From the NCBI GenBank assembly GCA_034096865.1, contig JAWQFJ010001281.1, forward strand, positions 1 through 64,000: a DNA stretch of 64,000 nt, in the 5' to 3' direction. The notes below the pieces were generated by a model that saw only the letters and a list, made by a program, of their open reading frames with translations, was not told where the DNA came from and searched no databases. The position numbers and the translations under genes are program-made. Every line of letters starts with the position of its first letter. Positions within the stretch are counted from its first letter, which is position 1. Below are positions 1 through 55,233 of this stretch, piece after piece. The stretch comes from Theodoxus fluviatilis. Its lineage: Eukaryota; Mollusca; Gastropoda; Cycloneritida; Neritidae.

Positions 1-1430
1 ATGTCTATCTTGTATTTTATTCCCAATGCGTTTTTGAAAACGCGATCGAGTTGGCTGTTAGCTGCTGAAGCCGTTAACAGAGCTGGGGAGAACGCCTACG
101 TGACGGCGTCCTATTTTTGGGCTCAGCGCTAGGTCAGGTGGACTCGAAGCTTTTTCCCCCTGCTCTGTTGTCTGGGAATGCCAAACCGTTGTCCTCATTT
201 TCTGCCTTGTTTCGAACTATGCAAGACTGGCTGGACGTAGCAGTCTGACCTTCTGTGAACTATCTGTCTGGGTTATGTCCAGGTTTTTTTTATAAACCCA
301 ACGTTTGGCGCAATCAGCCTCAACGACCATTTTCAACGTAACTAGGACAATGACGCTATTCCTGACAATCTGATTGGCTGAGGCTGATCGAGTGTGGGTT
401 TTGTTATGATTCTTTAGACGAGGCAGGAGCGAGTGAGATTCAGTGTGCACTGGGCTTGCGGGCCGGAAAGACGTGATGTCTAAGTGTGAATAGTAGCCAC
501 TCCGTGTGCAAGTATAACACGTAAAAGAATCTCTCAAGAATCCTGTATCACAAGGATAGTAGCTCATAAGTGGGCGGTTGAGCATGTGAGCTGAACAGAC
601 GTGGTCTGTCTAAGTGTGAAAATTCCGTGTTGAAAAGATACACGTGAATGAACTCCCGCAAAGTCCGAATTCGTCGATCATCTGACTGTTATACTAAGAG
701 CAGAAATTCTATGTGTGCGCACATCCTGTTGATTGAAGAACAGAGTCCCTACTTCAGGAGGAACGATCGATCCTCACAGAATCCTGCCGCTATTTTCGTC
801 GCAAGACGTTTTCCCTCAGTCAAAGAGGAAATTCTGGCTGAGTGATTTGTGCAAGTGTTTGTGTCGAGTGTTGTGTGTGGATACACAACCAATGTTTATG
901 GCCTGTTTAATCTCTCTCAAAGGATTAGCCTTGTGAGAGAGATTGTGTGTGATGGTCTGAGTGACCAGAATTCTGTGGATAGAATTTCATCTGTGACGCA
1001 CTCCCGAAATAGCGTCGCACGTCAGCGTGAAAAAGACTCGTTCGTAAGTACTGTTGTTCATTCAGAGGAAGCATATTCCTCTATGTTCAGTCTGAGAGTA
1101 GACTGACAAAGATAAGAGACTGAACTGATATAATTTATCTACAGTGACATTATTTTCTTCAGTCAAGTAGTTGGGGTTAGAGGAAGCATTCCTCTACGTT
1201 CAGTTTAAGATTATGTAGGCTGACCAGCCTAATTGATGATTTAATCCATTTTGCCTTTTTATAGTATTCTCTATTCTTTTGTCATGAACTAGTCATATTA
1301 AAGAATATCATTAATGCTCATGGTGTCATGTCAACTATACGAGCCTTGAGTTGAGAGTGTGAGAGAATGAATTAGTGACACCCTCCACGTATATACCCCT
1401 AGACCAAGAGAAGAAAGAAGACTTTACAAA
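1..1430. other. Unassigned sequence, probably old repeats in the last visible claspin intron
   Basis: I found no exon of the neighbouring claspin gene and no recognisable protein here. Two weak internal duplications are visible: a stretch starting TCTAAGTGTGAA near 478 and again near 608, and AGGAAGCAT-TCCTCTA-GTTCAGT motifs near 1070 and 1183. This suggests degenerate repeats. Short open frames are scattered and show no family resemblance. Confidence 0.4.
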
Positions 1431-1444
1431 TTGAGAAAATTACA

Positions 1445-2965
1445 GTTGGAGGGTAGGTAGGAACGTCACACTGCCACAGATGCTGATTGATCCTTCGTGG
1501 TCTGCAAGGGCTTCAATCATTATCCTTTCGAGGAAGAGGTTGAAGAGTGTGGGGGAGAGTAGACAGGCCTGTCTGACTCTGACCTTTGTCCTGAACCATT
1601 CGCCTGTGGTACCATTGAACAGGACTGCGCTGGTCGCTCTGTCATAGAGATGTTCGACGACTTTGATGATCTTGGAGCTGATGTTGTAGCTTCTCATTGT
1701 GGCCCACAGCGCAGCATGCCAGACTCTGTCAAATGCTTTCTTAAAGTCTATAAAGACATGGTACAGATCTTGTTGGTGTTGTAGATGTCCCACACAGGTC
1801 TCTCAGATTGAAGATCTGTTCGGTGGTGCTCCTACCTGGTCTGAAACCTGCCTGTTCTTCAGCAATGATTTTTTTCTGCCTGAGGTTTTAATCTGTTCAG
1901 CAGTACTTTCAGCATGACCTTGCTGGGATGGCTGATTGTGCGGTAGTTCTGGCACATTTGCAGATTTCCTTTCTTGGGCAATGTAATCACTAGGGACTGT
2001 GTCCACGGGGTTGGCCAATCTCCCGTCTGCCAGATCTTATTGCAGATCTTTGTGAGTGCATCGATCATTGCATCGCCTCCTGCCTGGATGAGTTCCCCTG
2101 GAATGTTGTCAACCCCAGCTGACTTCCCTTTCTTGAGGGACTTAACCGCTGTCTCCACCTCTTCTCGAAGAATTGAGTAGTTGTCCTCCTCGGTAGTCTG
2201 AGAACAGTTCAGTACTTTAGGATCTCCTTTGGTGTCATAGTTGTACAGCTCAGAGCAGTAAGTCCAGCGTTTCATGATTTCGCGTTCTTCTGTGAGACAA
2301 ATCCCGCTCTTGTCTTGTATGGTGTTGACCCGCCCTTGTTTGGTCGTTGTAAGGTCTTTGACTATCTGGTATACTTTCTTGGTGTTATTTTTCTGGAGGT
2401 TCTCCTCAACTGCATCACATTGCTGTTTGATCCACTCCTCCTTGGCACTCTTCATGGCCTTCTTGACCCTGTTGTTGGCCTCTCTGTACTTACTTGCTCC
2501 ATCTGCTGTACCCTTCTTTTTCTTCAGTTCGCTTCTCTCATCGCACATGTTCAAAATGTCTGCAGTGACCCATGGTTTCTTTGTTGGGTGGTGTTTTCCT
2601 AATAACTGCCCGGCTGTCTCTATCACTGCCTCATTGAAGATGTTGGTCACTGTGTCGAGGCCCTCTTCGTCACCCAGAACTAAAAGCAGTGCAAACTTCC
2701 CTCCAATCATCACTTTGAAGGACTTATCAACCTCAGGGTCTTTCAACCTTTCAAGGTCAAATCTAAGCCTAGCACCTTTCTGCTTACTGATTTTTTAAGG
2801 CTCAGTCATCAGCAAGTTGTGGTCGCTTCCAATGTCTGCTCCTGGAAAGCTTCGTGTTTTTGCGATGTTAATGCTGGACTTGAAGCGCTTCTTTACTAAG
2901 ATGAAATCAATTTGACTGTACAGGATCTTAACGTCTATGACATGCCACAGCAAAACTGAGGTAAT
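1445..2965 (-). mobile_element. Truncated non-LTR (LINE) retrotransposon fragment
   Basis: Read on the minus strand, the fragment begins in the C-terminal part of an AP-type endonuclease (2950-2800, with SQIDFILVKKRF and the catalytic-type GSDHNLL). It then runs through the linker and reverse transcriptase (about 2790-1859: KSAGVDNIPGELIQ, LPKKGNLQMCQNYRTIS). After a frame break it continues at 1793-1445 with FIDFKKAFDRVWH, the motif A aspartate region, and RQACLLSPTLFN, motif B with the usual QG changed to QA. It stops just before the expected FADD box, so the catalytic centre and the 3' end are missing. A stop near 2797 and the frameshift near 1800-1860 show that it is dead. It lies in an intron of the minus-strand claspin gene, in the same orientation. 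I can say non-LTR, but the clade is uncertain. Confidence 0.85.
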
Positions 2966-3072
2966 AGTATTTACAGGAACCTCCTTTCCCTTCTATCTTG
3001 TCTAAAACATAATTACATTAAGATCCTGTCTACATCCTGTCCTGCAGCCAGTACACTTTCACTTGTACTTAC

Positions 3073-27312
<24,240 letters not shown>

Positions 27313-27440
27313 TGAAGTAACGGTGTTCGCTGGATGGCGCACTTTCTTAGTTCCCGCGTCGTGCTTGCGCGCATGTGCAAACACTGCGTCGTCGACGACA
27401 ACTTCCGGGTCGACCCCTTTCGATCTGATCTGAGGACAGA

Positions 27441-28197
27441 GTGTAGCGTGGAAAATAGTAACCCGTGGAAAACAGTGACGGAAGTCATCGCAGAGTTATC
27501 TGCGAGGGATTTTCTGAAAATTCAACTCTAAAAAGAGACGGCACCCGCCACTCCGCCTGACTGACTTGGCACGCCCGGGGAGTTATGCTAAGATCCGGCC
27601 GCGTAAATATATCTGCGTTTTGTGACAAACGTCTTGCTCGGCGGTACTGTACTCCATGCACCTTAACGGTGCGCGTGATTCGGGTGTAATCTTAAGCTAA
27701 ACGACGTTTATTGGCGCTGCTGAAATGGTCTAAGTCGGAAACATTCGGAACGTCGTTTAGCTTAAGATTACACCCGAATCACGCGCACCGTTAAGGTGCA
27801 TGGAGTACAGTACCGCCGAGCAAGACGTTTGTCACAAAACGCAGATATATTTACGCGGCCGGATCTTAGCATAACTCCCCGGGCGTGCCAAGTCAGTCAA
27901 CGGTCGCGTTTTATAAAACCAGACTACAAACAGACTACAGGGAGGTGACTCCCATATTATTTCCGGCAGGGGAGACGGTTTTACACGGGGAAAAACTTTT
28001 TTGAACGCTACATCATGTGTTAAACTACACAAATGCACCAAAACCTCGTAAAGCAACTAATGCGTCGTTTGTCGGAATATATTCCATGCGAAGAACAGGT
28101 GCAGGAGCGGTAAATTGCATAAAGCACGTCCCTCAAAGATAACTCTGCGATGACTTCCGTCACTGTTTTCCACGGGTTACTATTTTCCACGCTACAC
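27441..28197. repeat. Outer inverted repeat, two 61-bp arms around the palindrome
   Basis: The arm 27441-27501 (GTGTAGCGTGGAAAATAGTA and on) is the exact reverse complement of 28137-28197. The sequences between these arms and the inner palindrome do not pair. The outer arms are therefore a separate inverted duplication. Confidence 0.93.
27558..27899. repeat. Perfect palindrome, two 151-bp arms
   Basis: The left arm 27558-27708 is the exact reverse complement of 27749-27899, as far as I can check by eye, with a 40-bp spacer. The arms begin TGACTGACTTGGCACGCCC. A related but diverged single arm (GCCACCCCGCCTGACGTACT and TCCGGGGAGTTT) occurs at about 54100-54140, suggesting a repeat family. Confidence 0.95.
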
Positions 28198-29279
28198 AGA
28201 GGTAGAGATGCGTGACTAATGACCGCGAGCCGCTGAAGTGTGTTGCTGTGCGTTTCTTCGGTTGCTCCAGCCTCAAGACAGACAAGACCATACCACAGAC
28301 ATCCTGCTCAGTGTAGATATGACTCTTTACCGGTCTATCACTGTTCCGTATGTGATATATTCTCGGCATCAGAACAGATCAGTCTGTTTTGGCGCTGCTT
28401 GTTTATTTAGTGTGATTATCATTATTGCATTTCCATGTTGTAGCCTAATTCTTTGTAAATCGATTGATACGTGTGTTGTTAAACTTTGCTATAGACTAAG
28501 TTGATGCTTTGTAAATTAAATTAATTCCGATGACAATTGTGTATTAACACTAACAGTTTAAGGCAGAATATTATTTCATTCAGTAAAATTGGCCGCCTTA
28601 AAATTTAGTAAATCACCGACAGTTGCAATGATAACAAAGACTTTATTGTTATCAGCGATAGCCTCAGAAACTAATTATGTTACAATGTTTAAAAACAGGA
28701 AGAGATCCATTCGTCATGCTTTCTGCTTTACAACTCGTCAGGTTGAGTATGAGCATTGCTTTGCTCTGTGACAGTAACATCAGCTGCTATCAGCTGCTAT
28801 TTTAGCCACAGTTCACGTGATATATGATTATGGCAAACGTGTGTCTCACTCAGTCACTGTCTGCCTACTGACAGTGTGCTGGTGTTTGAAAGCAAGGAAG
28901 TGCTCAGTGTTTGAAATGGTGTTGCTATTCTTGTACACATTTAAATATTTATATCATTTTAATCATCAGTTGACGGCTGAATGACGATCAAGTTTTTGTT
29001 GTCATGTTTGCTGAACTTAATATGCACACTGATGATAAAAAAGTGTGAAAGGCAAGAGGGCATGTTACTGTTTTCAGGCCCCTAACTGTGATTTGTGGAC
29101 TTCGGCCTTTTCCATTGCTTTTCTCCAGCCTGTAGCATAGGCAGTGGCTCAAAACTGGTGCAATCATCATTGCATCAGGTGGTGGAAATTGAAAAGATTG
29201 CTCACGAGGATACATAAGCGCTTACATTTGCATAAATATTTACACTTGCACCCAAAGATGCATGTACATGCATGCAATC

Positions 29280-29455
29280 CCTGTGGGTTGAGAGTAAGAA
29301 AAGTCCCACCACATCTCCCTACAAGATTCATGTAAGGGAAAAAACTAGGAAAATTGAAACTGCTAGCTCTTACTGTAACCAGTTCTAGTGATTCTCATGA
29401 TTAATCGTCACAGAAAGGCTACAATAAATTTCAATTCATTCATTCATTCATTCAT
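29280..29455 (-). repeat. Interspersed repeat with (ATTC)n tail, minus copy
   Basis: ACTAGGAAAATTGAAACTG, CAGTTCTAGTGATTCTCATG and AAAGGCTACAATAAATTTCA followed by ATTC repeats match the copy at 20900-21050 and, in reverse, the copies at 50833 and 63120. Confidence 0.5.
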
Positions 29456-29692
29456 TTGTTAATAAATACATTCTCACGTAAGTGCATACTATGTAAGAAG
29501 TAACATTCAGATGCTCACACACCATTCATACTTGAATGCCCATCATCGCTTACCTACACATGCACTCACAAGTATTACCACTGCTATTGTCTTTGTTTCT
29601 TTCCTGTATTTCATCTTCATTCTGAATGTTAAGCATGGAACTGACCCTCACTGTTTCCCCTGTCTGTTTGCAGACTCTATTACAAGAAGACC

Positions 29693-49147
<19,455 letters not shown>

Positions 49148-49629
49148 AGTGGTGGGAATAAGAGTGCACCCCCCTCGTTCCCATCTCCCCTCTGTCTCAC
49201 TGCATTAATGCTGATCACCTCCTTTAGACTAATGACAGTGACAGCACACATCATCCATTATCCAATTTTATCAATATTTCCAAGCTCCTAAAGAGTGGTG
49301 ATGATGAGTTTACTACACCCTGTTTTGCACCATCAGTGCTGTCCACCGCCTACAGAGTGACAGCAGTGAGTAAACTACTCTATCTCACTACACAATGCCA
49401 CCAGCATTTCTTGGAGCAGAGTACACCACATTATGTTCCACAACATCAGTGCAAGCAGGGTGCTGTAGGCTTACAGCTGTTGCACTTCCAGTATCTATAT
49501 ATATGCCCTTTCTGAGTACATCAACTCAATCACTTCTTGCAGAGTGTTGGATTTAATGGCACATCCTTTCCCTCTCTGCATGACACCACCTACCATCAGT
49601 AATAAATGAATTGTTTTACAGCCTATCAA

Positions 49630-49775
49630 CCCATGTAGGGTATGTAAAGCTGTTCATTACAAAATTACTTGAGCTAGTTACAATACCATCAAGTCACATT
49701 TCTCTAATTATTTGCTTCTTACGAATTGCGCAGGGGGATGTGATGTGTCTATTCTTATCCCCAGCACACAGGGGG
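49630..49775 (+). repeat. Interspersed repeat, tetranucleotide-tail family, partial
   Basis: TGAGCTAGTTACAATACCAT, CTCTAATTATTTGCTTCTTA and CGAATTGCGCAGGGGGAT match the copies at 50833-51015 and 63120-63310. It lies in the probable PLD 3' UTR. Confidence 0.55.
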
Positions 49776-50832
49776 ACCTTCAGTAAGCACCAGGTTAGAG
49801 AAGTGCTCATCACATCCAATAACATGTATCCCGTCTTGCTGTGTCAGTGCTGCCAACTCTCTAGGGAATACTGGCTGTGGTCGTGGCAGCACTAGATCTT
49901 GCTTACTCTTAGTATTCCCTTGTAACCCTTGGCAGTGGTGGTCCACTGTAATGGCAAGTTGCAGTCTCCACACATCAGCAACAGTGCTTTACTAAGATAC
50001 TGATCTTGTTGACATCTGTGCTCTTTCTCACACAAACAATGCATATATATATGTAAATACGTTTCTCAAAGAATTTCTATGGCATTCCAGCTGATTGATC
50101 TCTTTGGAGTTTGACAAGGTGCTGTTTTGTAAAGTTGGACATTTTGTTACTGTTGTAAAATGTACTTGTTGTAAAGATTGCTTCATGAAATGTAATGCGG
50201 GTATATTGAAGTGTGCAAGTCAGTGAGGTGTGAAATAAAATGAAAAAAACATGTTTTTCATGTGGAGCAGATTTGTAAAAGAAATTTGACAGTTGATTCC
50301 CACCAGACGATGACTGAAGCATTAGTGATGTTGGTTTTTCTGTGCAGTGCAAGACAGCAAGTGACTTTTTGGAGGCAAAATAGCTTTCTGTGCTAGTTTT
50401 GTGGCTGCAGTTTTATGCCTCTGGCAGTTACCAGAGAAATAATGAACAGGGTGACATCGGCAAGAGGTACAATGCAGATCTGCCAGCATCTAGCAAGCTG
50501 TGTTTGAATTATGTGCAGAGTGTGCAAAACCAATGCCGATAATGATATTTGTTTTATATTCATTCTGTCATCTCGTGCAGTTTTTGTGGAGACTATTATT
50601 TCATTGAAAGTAATGGAGTTTTGCATCATTTTCACACATATTGTTTATAATCTTTCAAAGGTTGATGATGTGTTTAGTGGACTATCTGAATAACTTCATT
50701 GTAAAGTTAGAGTATTTTTCAATGTGCCAACAGTCATTTCAATGATGCAATATGTGTTCATTCTGCTAGATAACCTCTTTTCCTCCCAAATGAAATTTCT
50801 CCTGAGAGACCTGGCTCTGGTGCTAATGCCTT

Positions 50833-51015
50833 GGATGGATGGATGGAGTTTCACGGCTACCTGTTAGTGAAGGCTACGTAAGGCCATCGATCACTAAAAA
50901 TCATTAGAGCTAGTTAGAAGAAAAAAACTCAAGTTAAATCATGATTTCCCTAATTAATCGTCTCATATGAATCTCCTTGGAAGACTTGGTGGGTCAGTTC
51001 TAACCCCCAACCCAC
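50833..51015 (+). repeat. Interspersed repeat with (GGAT)n head
   Basis: GGATGGATGGATGGAGTTTC, ACGGCTACCTGTTAGTGAAG and GCTACGTAAGGCCAT, followed by CCCTAATTAATCGTCTCATA and AACCCACGGGGGG, align with the copy at 63120-63310. It is non-coding and short. Confidence 0.65.
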
Positions 51016-51644
51016 GGGGGGGTGCTAATGCAAATTTGATACATTTTCAATGGAGTAATCATGAAATGAGTATTCATGCATCCCATAATTTTATTAATTC
51101 ATCTGCCAAGGTCATACAGAAGTCTTTCCGTTGCTTCATGATGATACCGCAAATTAAATTTGCTCCTACCTGTTGCTGGTGAACTTCAGGAAAACCAATC
51201 ATGTGAATAGCTTTGGTGATGAAAATAATGACAGTATCTACGATCATCCTAGCTCATTCTGACCATAACCTCCCCAGTCTGACATCAAATGTCTTGTGGA
51301 TATCTGTCCCAGTTGATAGTTTTGCCAACTACACCTGCATACAACTGGGTTTTAAACCTTTTTAATTAAGATGATACTTATTTTTGTGTATTATTAGTGT
51401 GGAGTATACCTCTTAATGGCTTTAAGTTTAAATGTTTTATTATTCCAAATAAAACTGTGAAAACTATGCTATACTTTTGTTTGCTTTAAAAATGCCACAA
51501 GTCTCGAGAGTGCTGCACATGTGGATCTATCGGACACCATTCATAAAATCATGACGTTCAGGACCAGTCCAATGCCAGTTTCCAGTGTTGCTGGCCAGAC
51601 TTGACACTGCTAGTGCCGAGTCATGGCAGCTCATCTCCAGTAGT

Positions 51645-51920
51645 CTCCCCTCCTGCATGAGTGCATTGTCAGCCCAAACTCTACTTGCCTATTAAAACCC
51701 CATCTTTAGACAGGCAGAATTTAGGCAAGCAAGCTTTGGCATGCAGTGCAGTGGTTCAATCCCTGGGAGAGGAGAAATGTGGATTCTTTCTTGCTCTTTC
51801 CCTACCAGCGGCTGCCCTGTGTCATTACTGTGTTGTGTCCCTGTGTGTGCATGAATGAGCTTGAATGTATAAGGTGGACCTACATTCGCCAAGTTGTGCA
51901 ATGATGGACTAGTGCTCATC
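51645..51920 (+). mobile_element. SINE-like repeat with tRNA-type B box, copy B
   Basis: It shares TGCATGAGTGCATTGTCAGC, CTACTTGCCTATTAAAACCC and GTGGTTCAATCCCTGGGAG with copy A at 47353-47660. The B box has one substitution (TTCAATCC). Confidence 0.55.
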
Positions 51921-53857
51921 CATTCATCTACCTTCCATTTGTTCTGCATGCCCAATGATATAGAGCAGTGTTTTGACAAGGCAGAATACAGGAAGAAAAG
52001 AGTGGGTGAGTAACACATCCTGATGTCCAAGCATGCCACTGTGGACCCTGTGTGTAGTGCTTTCTTTTGGTCATCAGCACCGAAACATTTTCTCCATTAA
52101 TCAATCAAAGAGTGTCAATATCCGTAATTAATGAGAGGGAACTCATAACTTGTATCCCATGTACTCCAATGGTCTGACTCGAGTGCCTTGCATTGATTGT
52201 GAAGACGAAGTGGCAATGAAGTCTACTTGCTCTCTGGCGCGGCTTAATGAAGTTTACTCAGTTGGTTCTTGGAAATGGAGCAGGAGGCAGCTCAGGCCTG
52301 TGTGACCATTCTGCCACCTGGAGCTCCGCCATAAATCCTGCCGACCATGGCCATGTTCTACAGATCAATCACCCTGTAAGGCTAAATAGGTCATTATTGA
52401 ACAATCATACTTAGCCGCAGGCCAACAAAAATGGTTTCTGGGATGCATTAATGTGGAAGCTACTTGAGGAACTGAGCAAACCAGTGCATTGGTTATACCT
52501 TGAGGATGCCAAGGTGAAATAACATGTAGCTGCACAAAACAAGGCATCAAGGTTTGGCACGGCTTAAAAAGAGAATTTGTCAAAATGACAATGCCTATGT
52601 TGCATTAGAAGGCAATTATGTAGAAGCAATTATTCTTTCAAATAAGAAAAACCCACATCAGCTTACCTTGTAACTTCTTGCAGCTTTGGTGGAAATCACA
52701 GGTGGAAATGTCTGCCACTGCACACATCTTTGATGGCCATTTCCTTCACCTCAAAGCAGCCATTTTGAATATATGTGCACAGCACCTCCATGGTGGGCTG
52801 TGGAGCACTTGGTGTTAAGCACCCCGAGTGCTTTCAAGCGCCCAGTTTCAAAGCTGGTGTTACTCTGTCTTGAACAGAGTTCAGCACACAGCCATATGCC
52901 TCAACCTCTCCCTCCCAACCAGTATCTTTGTAGGATCCATTTAAATACTGGCTTGCAGCCAAGAGAAAGGAATGACAGATGACACTTGAAAAGTATACAT
53001 GTATAATGTGGGAATTAGTTCTTTACATGGGAAATGTGACAGTAATGACCTTCAGCAACACAATCTGCACCTTGCACATTTAATAAAAATCTCTTGAAAA
53101 CATGCAAATCCACAATAACTAATTTTCTAGGGATAGTACAAAACCATTGCTGCACGCAAAAATCAGATGGAGCATGGGGAGATGTGGACTGTAATAACAA
53201 ATAGCATCCAAAACACCTTCTACGTTATAAGAGCTAACAAAATTAAACCCTCACACTAAGTTACCAGGCAAACAGATGACCTAAGAGTTACAGTTGCTAG
53301 CATTATTTTGGTTATTCTAACCGTCACGATGGCCGGTGTCAGTAGCACTCAAGGCCAATCTAAGAGACAGATAGTTAACTAAGCTTGTAATTTCAGCATG
53401 GCCATCTTGACCAGCTGGGTAAACAAGCATTGATGGTGATGCACAGGGTTCTGAAAAGTTGGTCATTTCAATAAAGCAACACACTTCTCTTCGAGTTCAA
53501 GTCGGTTCATGATGCATTCTCTCAACACTTTCTGGCCAGACATGAACCAATTCAAGAACACGACAAAGTGAACATGATAAATCAAAAAGACCAGAATGAC
53601 AGAAATAACTGTCACCAGTCCAGGGTCATCAGCTGGCTGTCAAGATCTGTGGTCAGCTGTTGAGCAGACAAGACCACTCTGATGAGCACCGCAGTCACAC
53701 ACACAAAGTTTTTGCACCCTGTGCACACACAGGGGCTCCTCGCCTCCTGAGGAACAGAAAGGCAGTGGGAAAATACTTTTCACATGGATTCTCATTAGCC
53801 ATTCCCAGGTGGAATTCAATGGAGCAGTATTCACTATAAGTTCATGAGTCACTGGGT
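51921..53857. other. Intergenic, nothing recognised
   Basis: Between the PLD 3' end and the 53.9-kb DNA element I see no exon with family resemblance and no clear repeat. Open frames are short and without coding character. Confidence 0.5.
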
Positions 53858-54865
53858 AGTTCGCAGACCTGGTTACCCCAAATTTTGCCTCTGTGTACTC
53901 ACTGGTTCAGATATGCGTATTTTTAAAAAACTGTGCGTGTTTTTTGCGCGGACCGACATTTCAAAAATGCAGCTTTTGGTTTGCACAATGATACTCCGCA
54001 GTCAGTCAACGACACCAAAAAAAAATTTTAAGTGGCAATGCAAGTGAAGAGTTAACTGCCCCTTGACCACACACACACTCGATCTGCCTTATGGTGGCCG
54101 CCACCCCGCCTGACGTACTGACTTTGCCTGTCCGGGGAGTTTCACCGACATTACTGTTACACTGTTCATGTTCGCAACTAGAGCATCACACACATAGTAG
54201 GCCTATTCAAACGTATCCAAGCGGCTAAACAATCAAAATCGCAATTCAACTGCGCAAATTAATCTTCTCTGAAGAAACGGTGATGCTACCGAAACGCATT
54301 CAATCAAAAGTTTGAGCAGCAGTCGAAAGGCAAAAGGAACGCTAGAAAGGGTTCTGTCAAAGAGTTCTGGGAGCACAGGGCAGCCGTCGTGCTGCAGATA
54401 ACCGCATAAATAAACACGAACAATGTGGAGCAATCACACTGTGAAAAGTGCGGTGGTCACCGGCCCTAGGCCTGTGGAACCCGCAGTCACTCTCCGCAGT
54501 CATCTCCCGACCTGGATGAGGCAAGGACACAGAAGGCATTGTTTTACCTAAACCCGGACATGTTACTTTTTGTCACGTTTGTGTCCAACATCAGCGTCGG
54601 GCCCTGAAGTTAGGTCGCAGGGACCACCCGTTTAGAGTCAAACGTGGGATGGAGTTATGATATTGATATATCCAACCACGCAGCTGGGTATATAAACCGT
54701 ACGAGGCCGTACAGCTACCTACCAAAACAAATTCGGTAGCCGTACCGCACGGCTACGGAACCTCTTCCAAGAAAATGTGCTTACCGTATATCCTCCAGGA
54801 ACTTGAAGTGATCAAGCCTATGATTTTCAGTACAGTGCAGGTTGGATAAAACAACCAAGAAATAC

Positions 54866-54921
54866 ACACACACACACACACACACAAATACACACACACA
54901 CATAGAGGGAAAGTGTGAGAG

Positions 54922-54996
<75 letters not shown>

Positions 54997-55090
54997 GACA
55001 GTCAGACAGACAGACAGACAGAGAAGTGAGAGGCAGACAGAGAGAGAGAGAGAGAGAGGGAGGGAGAGAGAGAGAGAGAGAGAGAGAGAC
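54866..55090. repeat. (CA)n, (GA)n and GACA simple repeats
   Basis: CA runs at 54866-54901, GA at 54926-54992, CAGACAGACAGACAGA near 55000-55022, then GA again to 55090. All are inside the 53.9-55.4 kb DNA element. Confidence 0.95.
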
Positions 55091-55126
55091 ACTCAAACTT
55101 CAAAGGAAACAGGGCCTGTATCAAGA

Positions 55127-55233
55127 ACGGCGAGTTATTTTAACCCTGATTTATCTCTAAAGTAAACTCAGACGATTCAACGGCGAGTTATTTTAACCCT
55201 GATTTATCTCTAAAGTAAACTCAGACGATTCCA
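55127..55233. repeat. 53-bp tandem duplication, two copies
   Basis: The unit CGGCGAGTTATTTTAACCCT, continuing to CTCAGACGATTC, occurs twice in a row and is nearly identical in both copies. Confidence 0.93.

Larger units (their letters stand above)
27313..29673. promoter_or_regulatory. Shared upstream region between divergent claspin and PLD genes
   Basis: The two start codons face away from each other, 2.4 kb apart. The first 900 bases beside claspin are locally CpG-rich (27330-27620, 27840-28260) and contain the nested inverted repeats described separately. A TTTTATAAAA motif lies at about 27909-27918. The rest (28300-29670) is AT-rich and includes a minus copy of the tetranucleotide-tailed repeat near 29280-29455. 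PLD has at least one 5' non-coding exon upstream, because its first coding exon begins at a splice acceptor (TTTGCAG, exon from 29674). I could not place that upstream exon or any transcription start. Confidence 0.45.
49601..51454 (+). promoter_or_regulatory. Candidate polyadenylation signals of the PLD gene
   Basis: AATAAA occurs downstream of the PLD stop codon (49147) at about 49601, 50234 and 51449. The last is followed by a GT/T-rich stretch and is the last before unrelated repeats. Sequence alone cannot say which is used. The 3' UTR would be between 0.45 and 2.3 kb. Confidence 0.35.
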
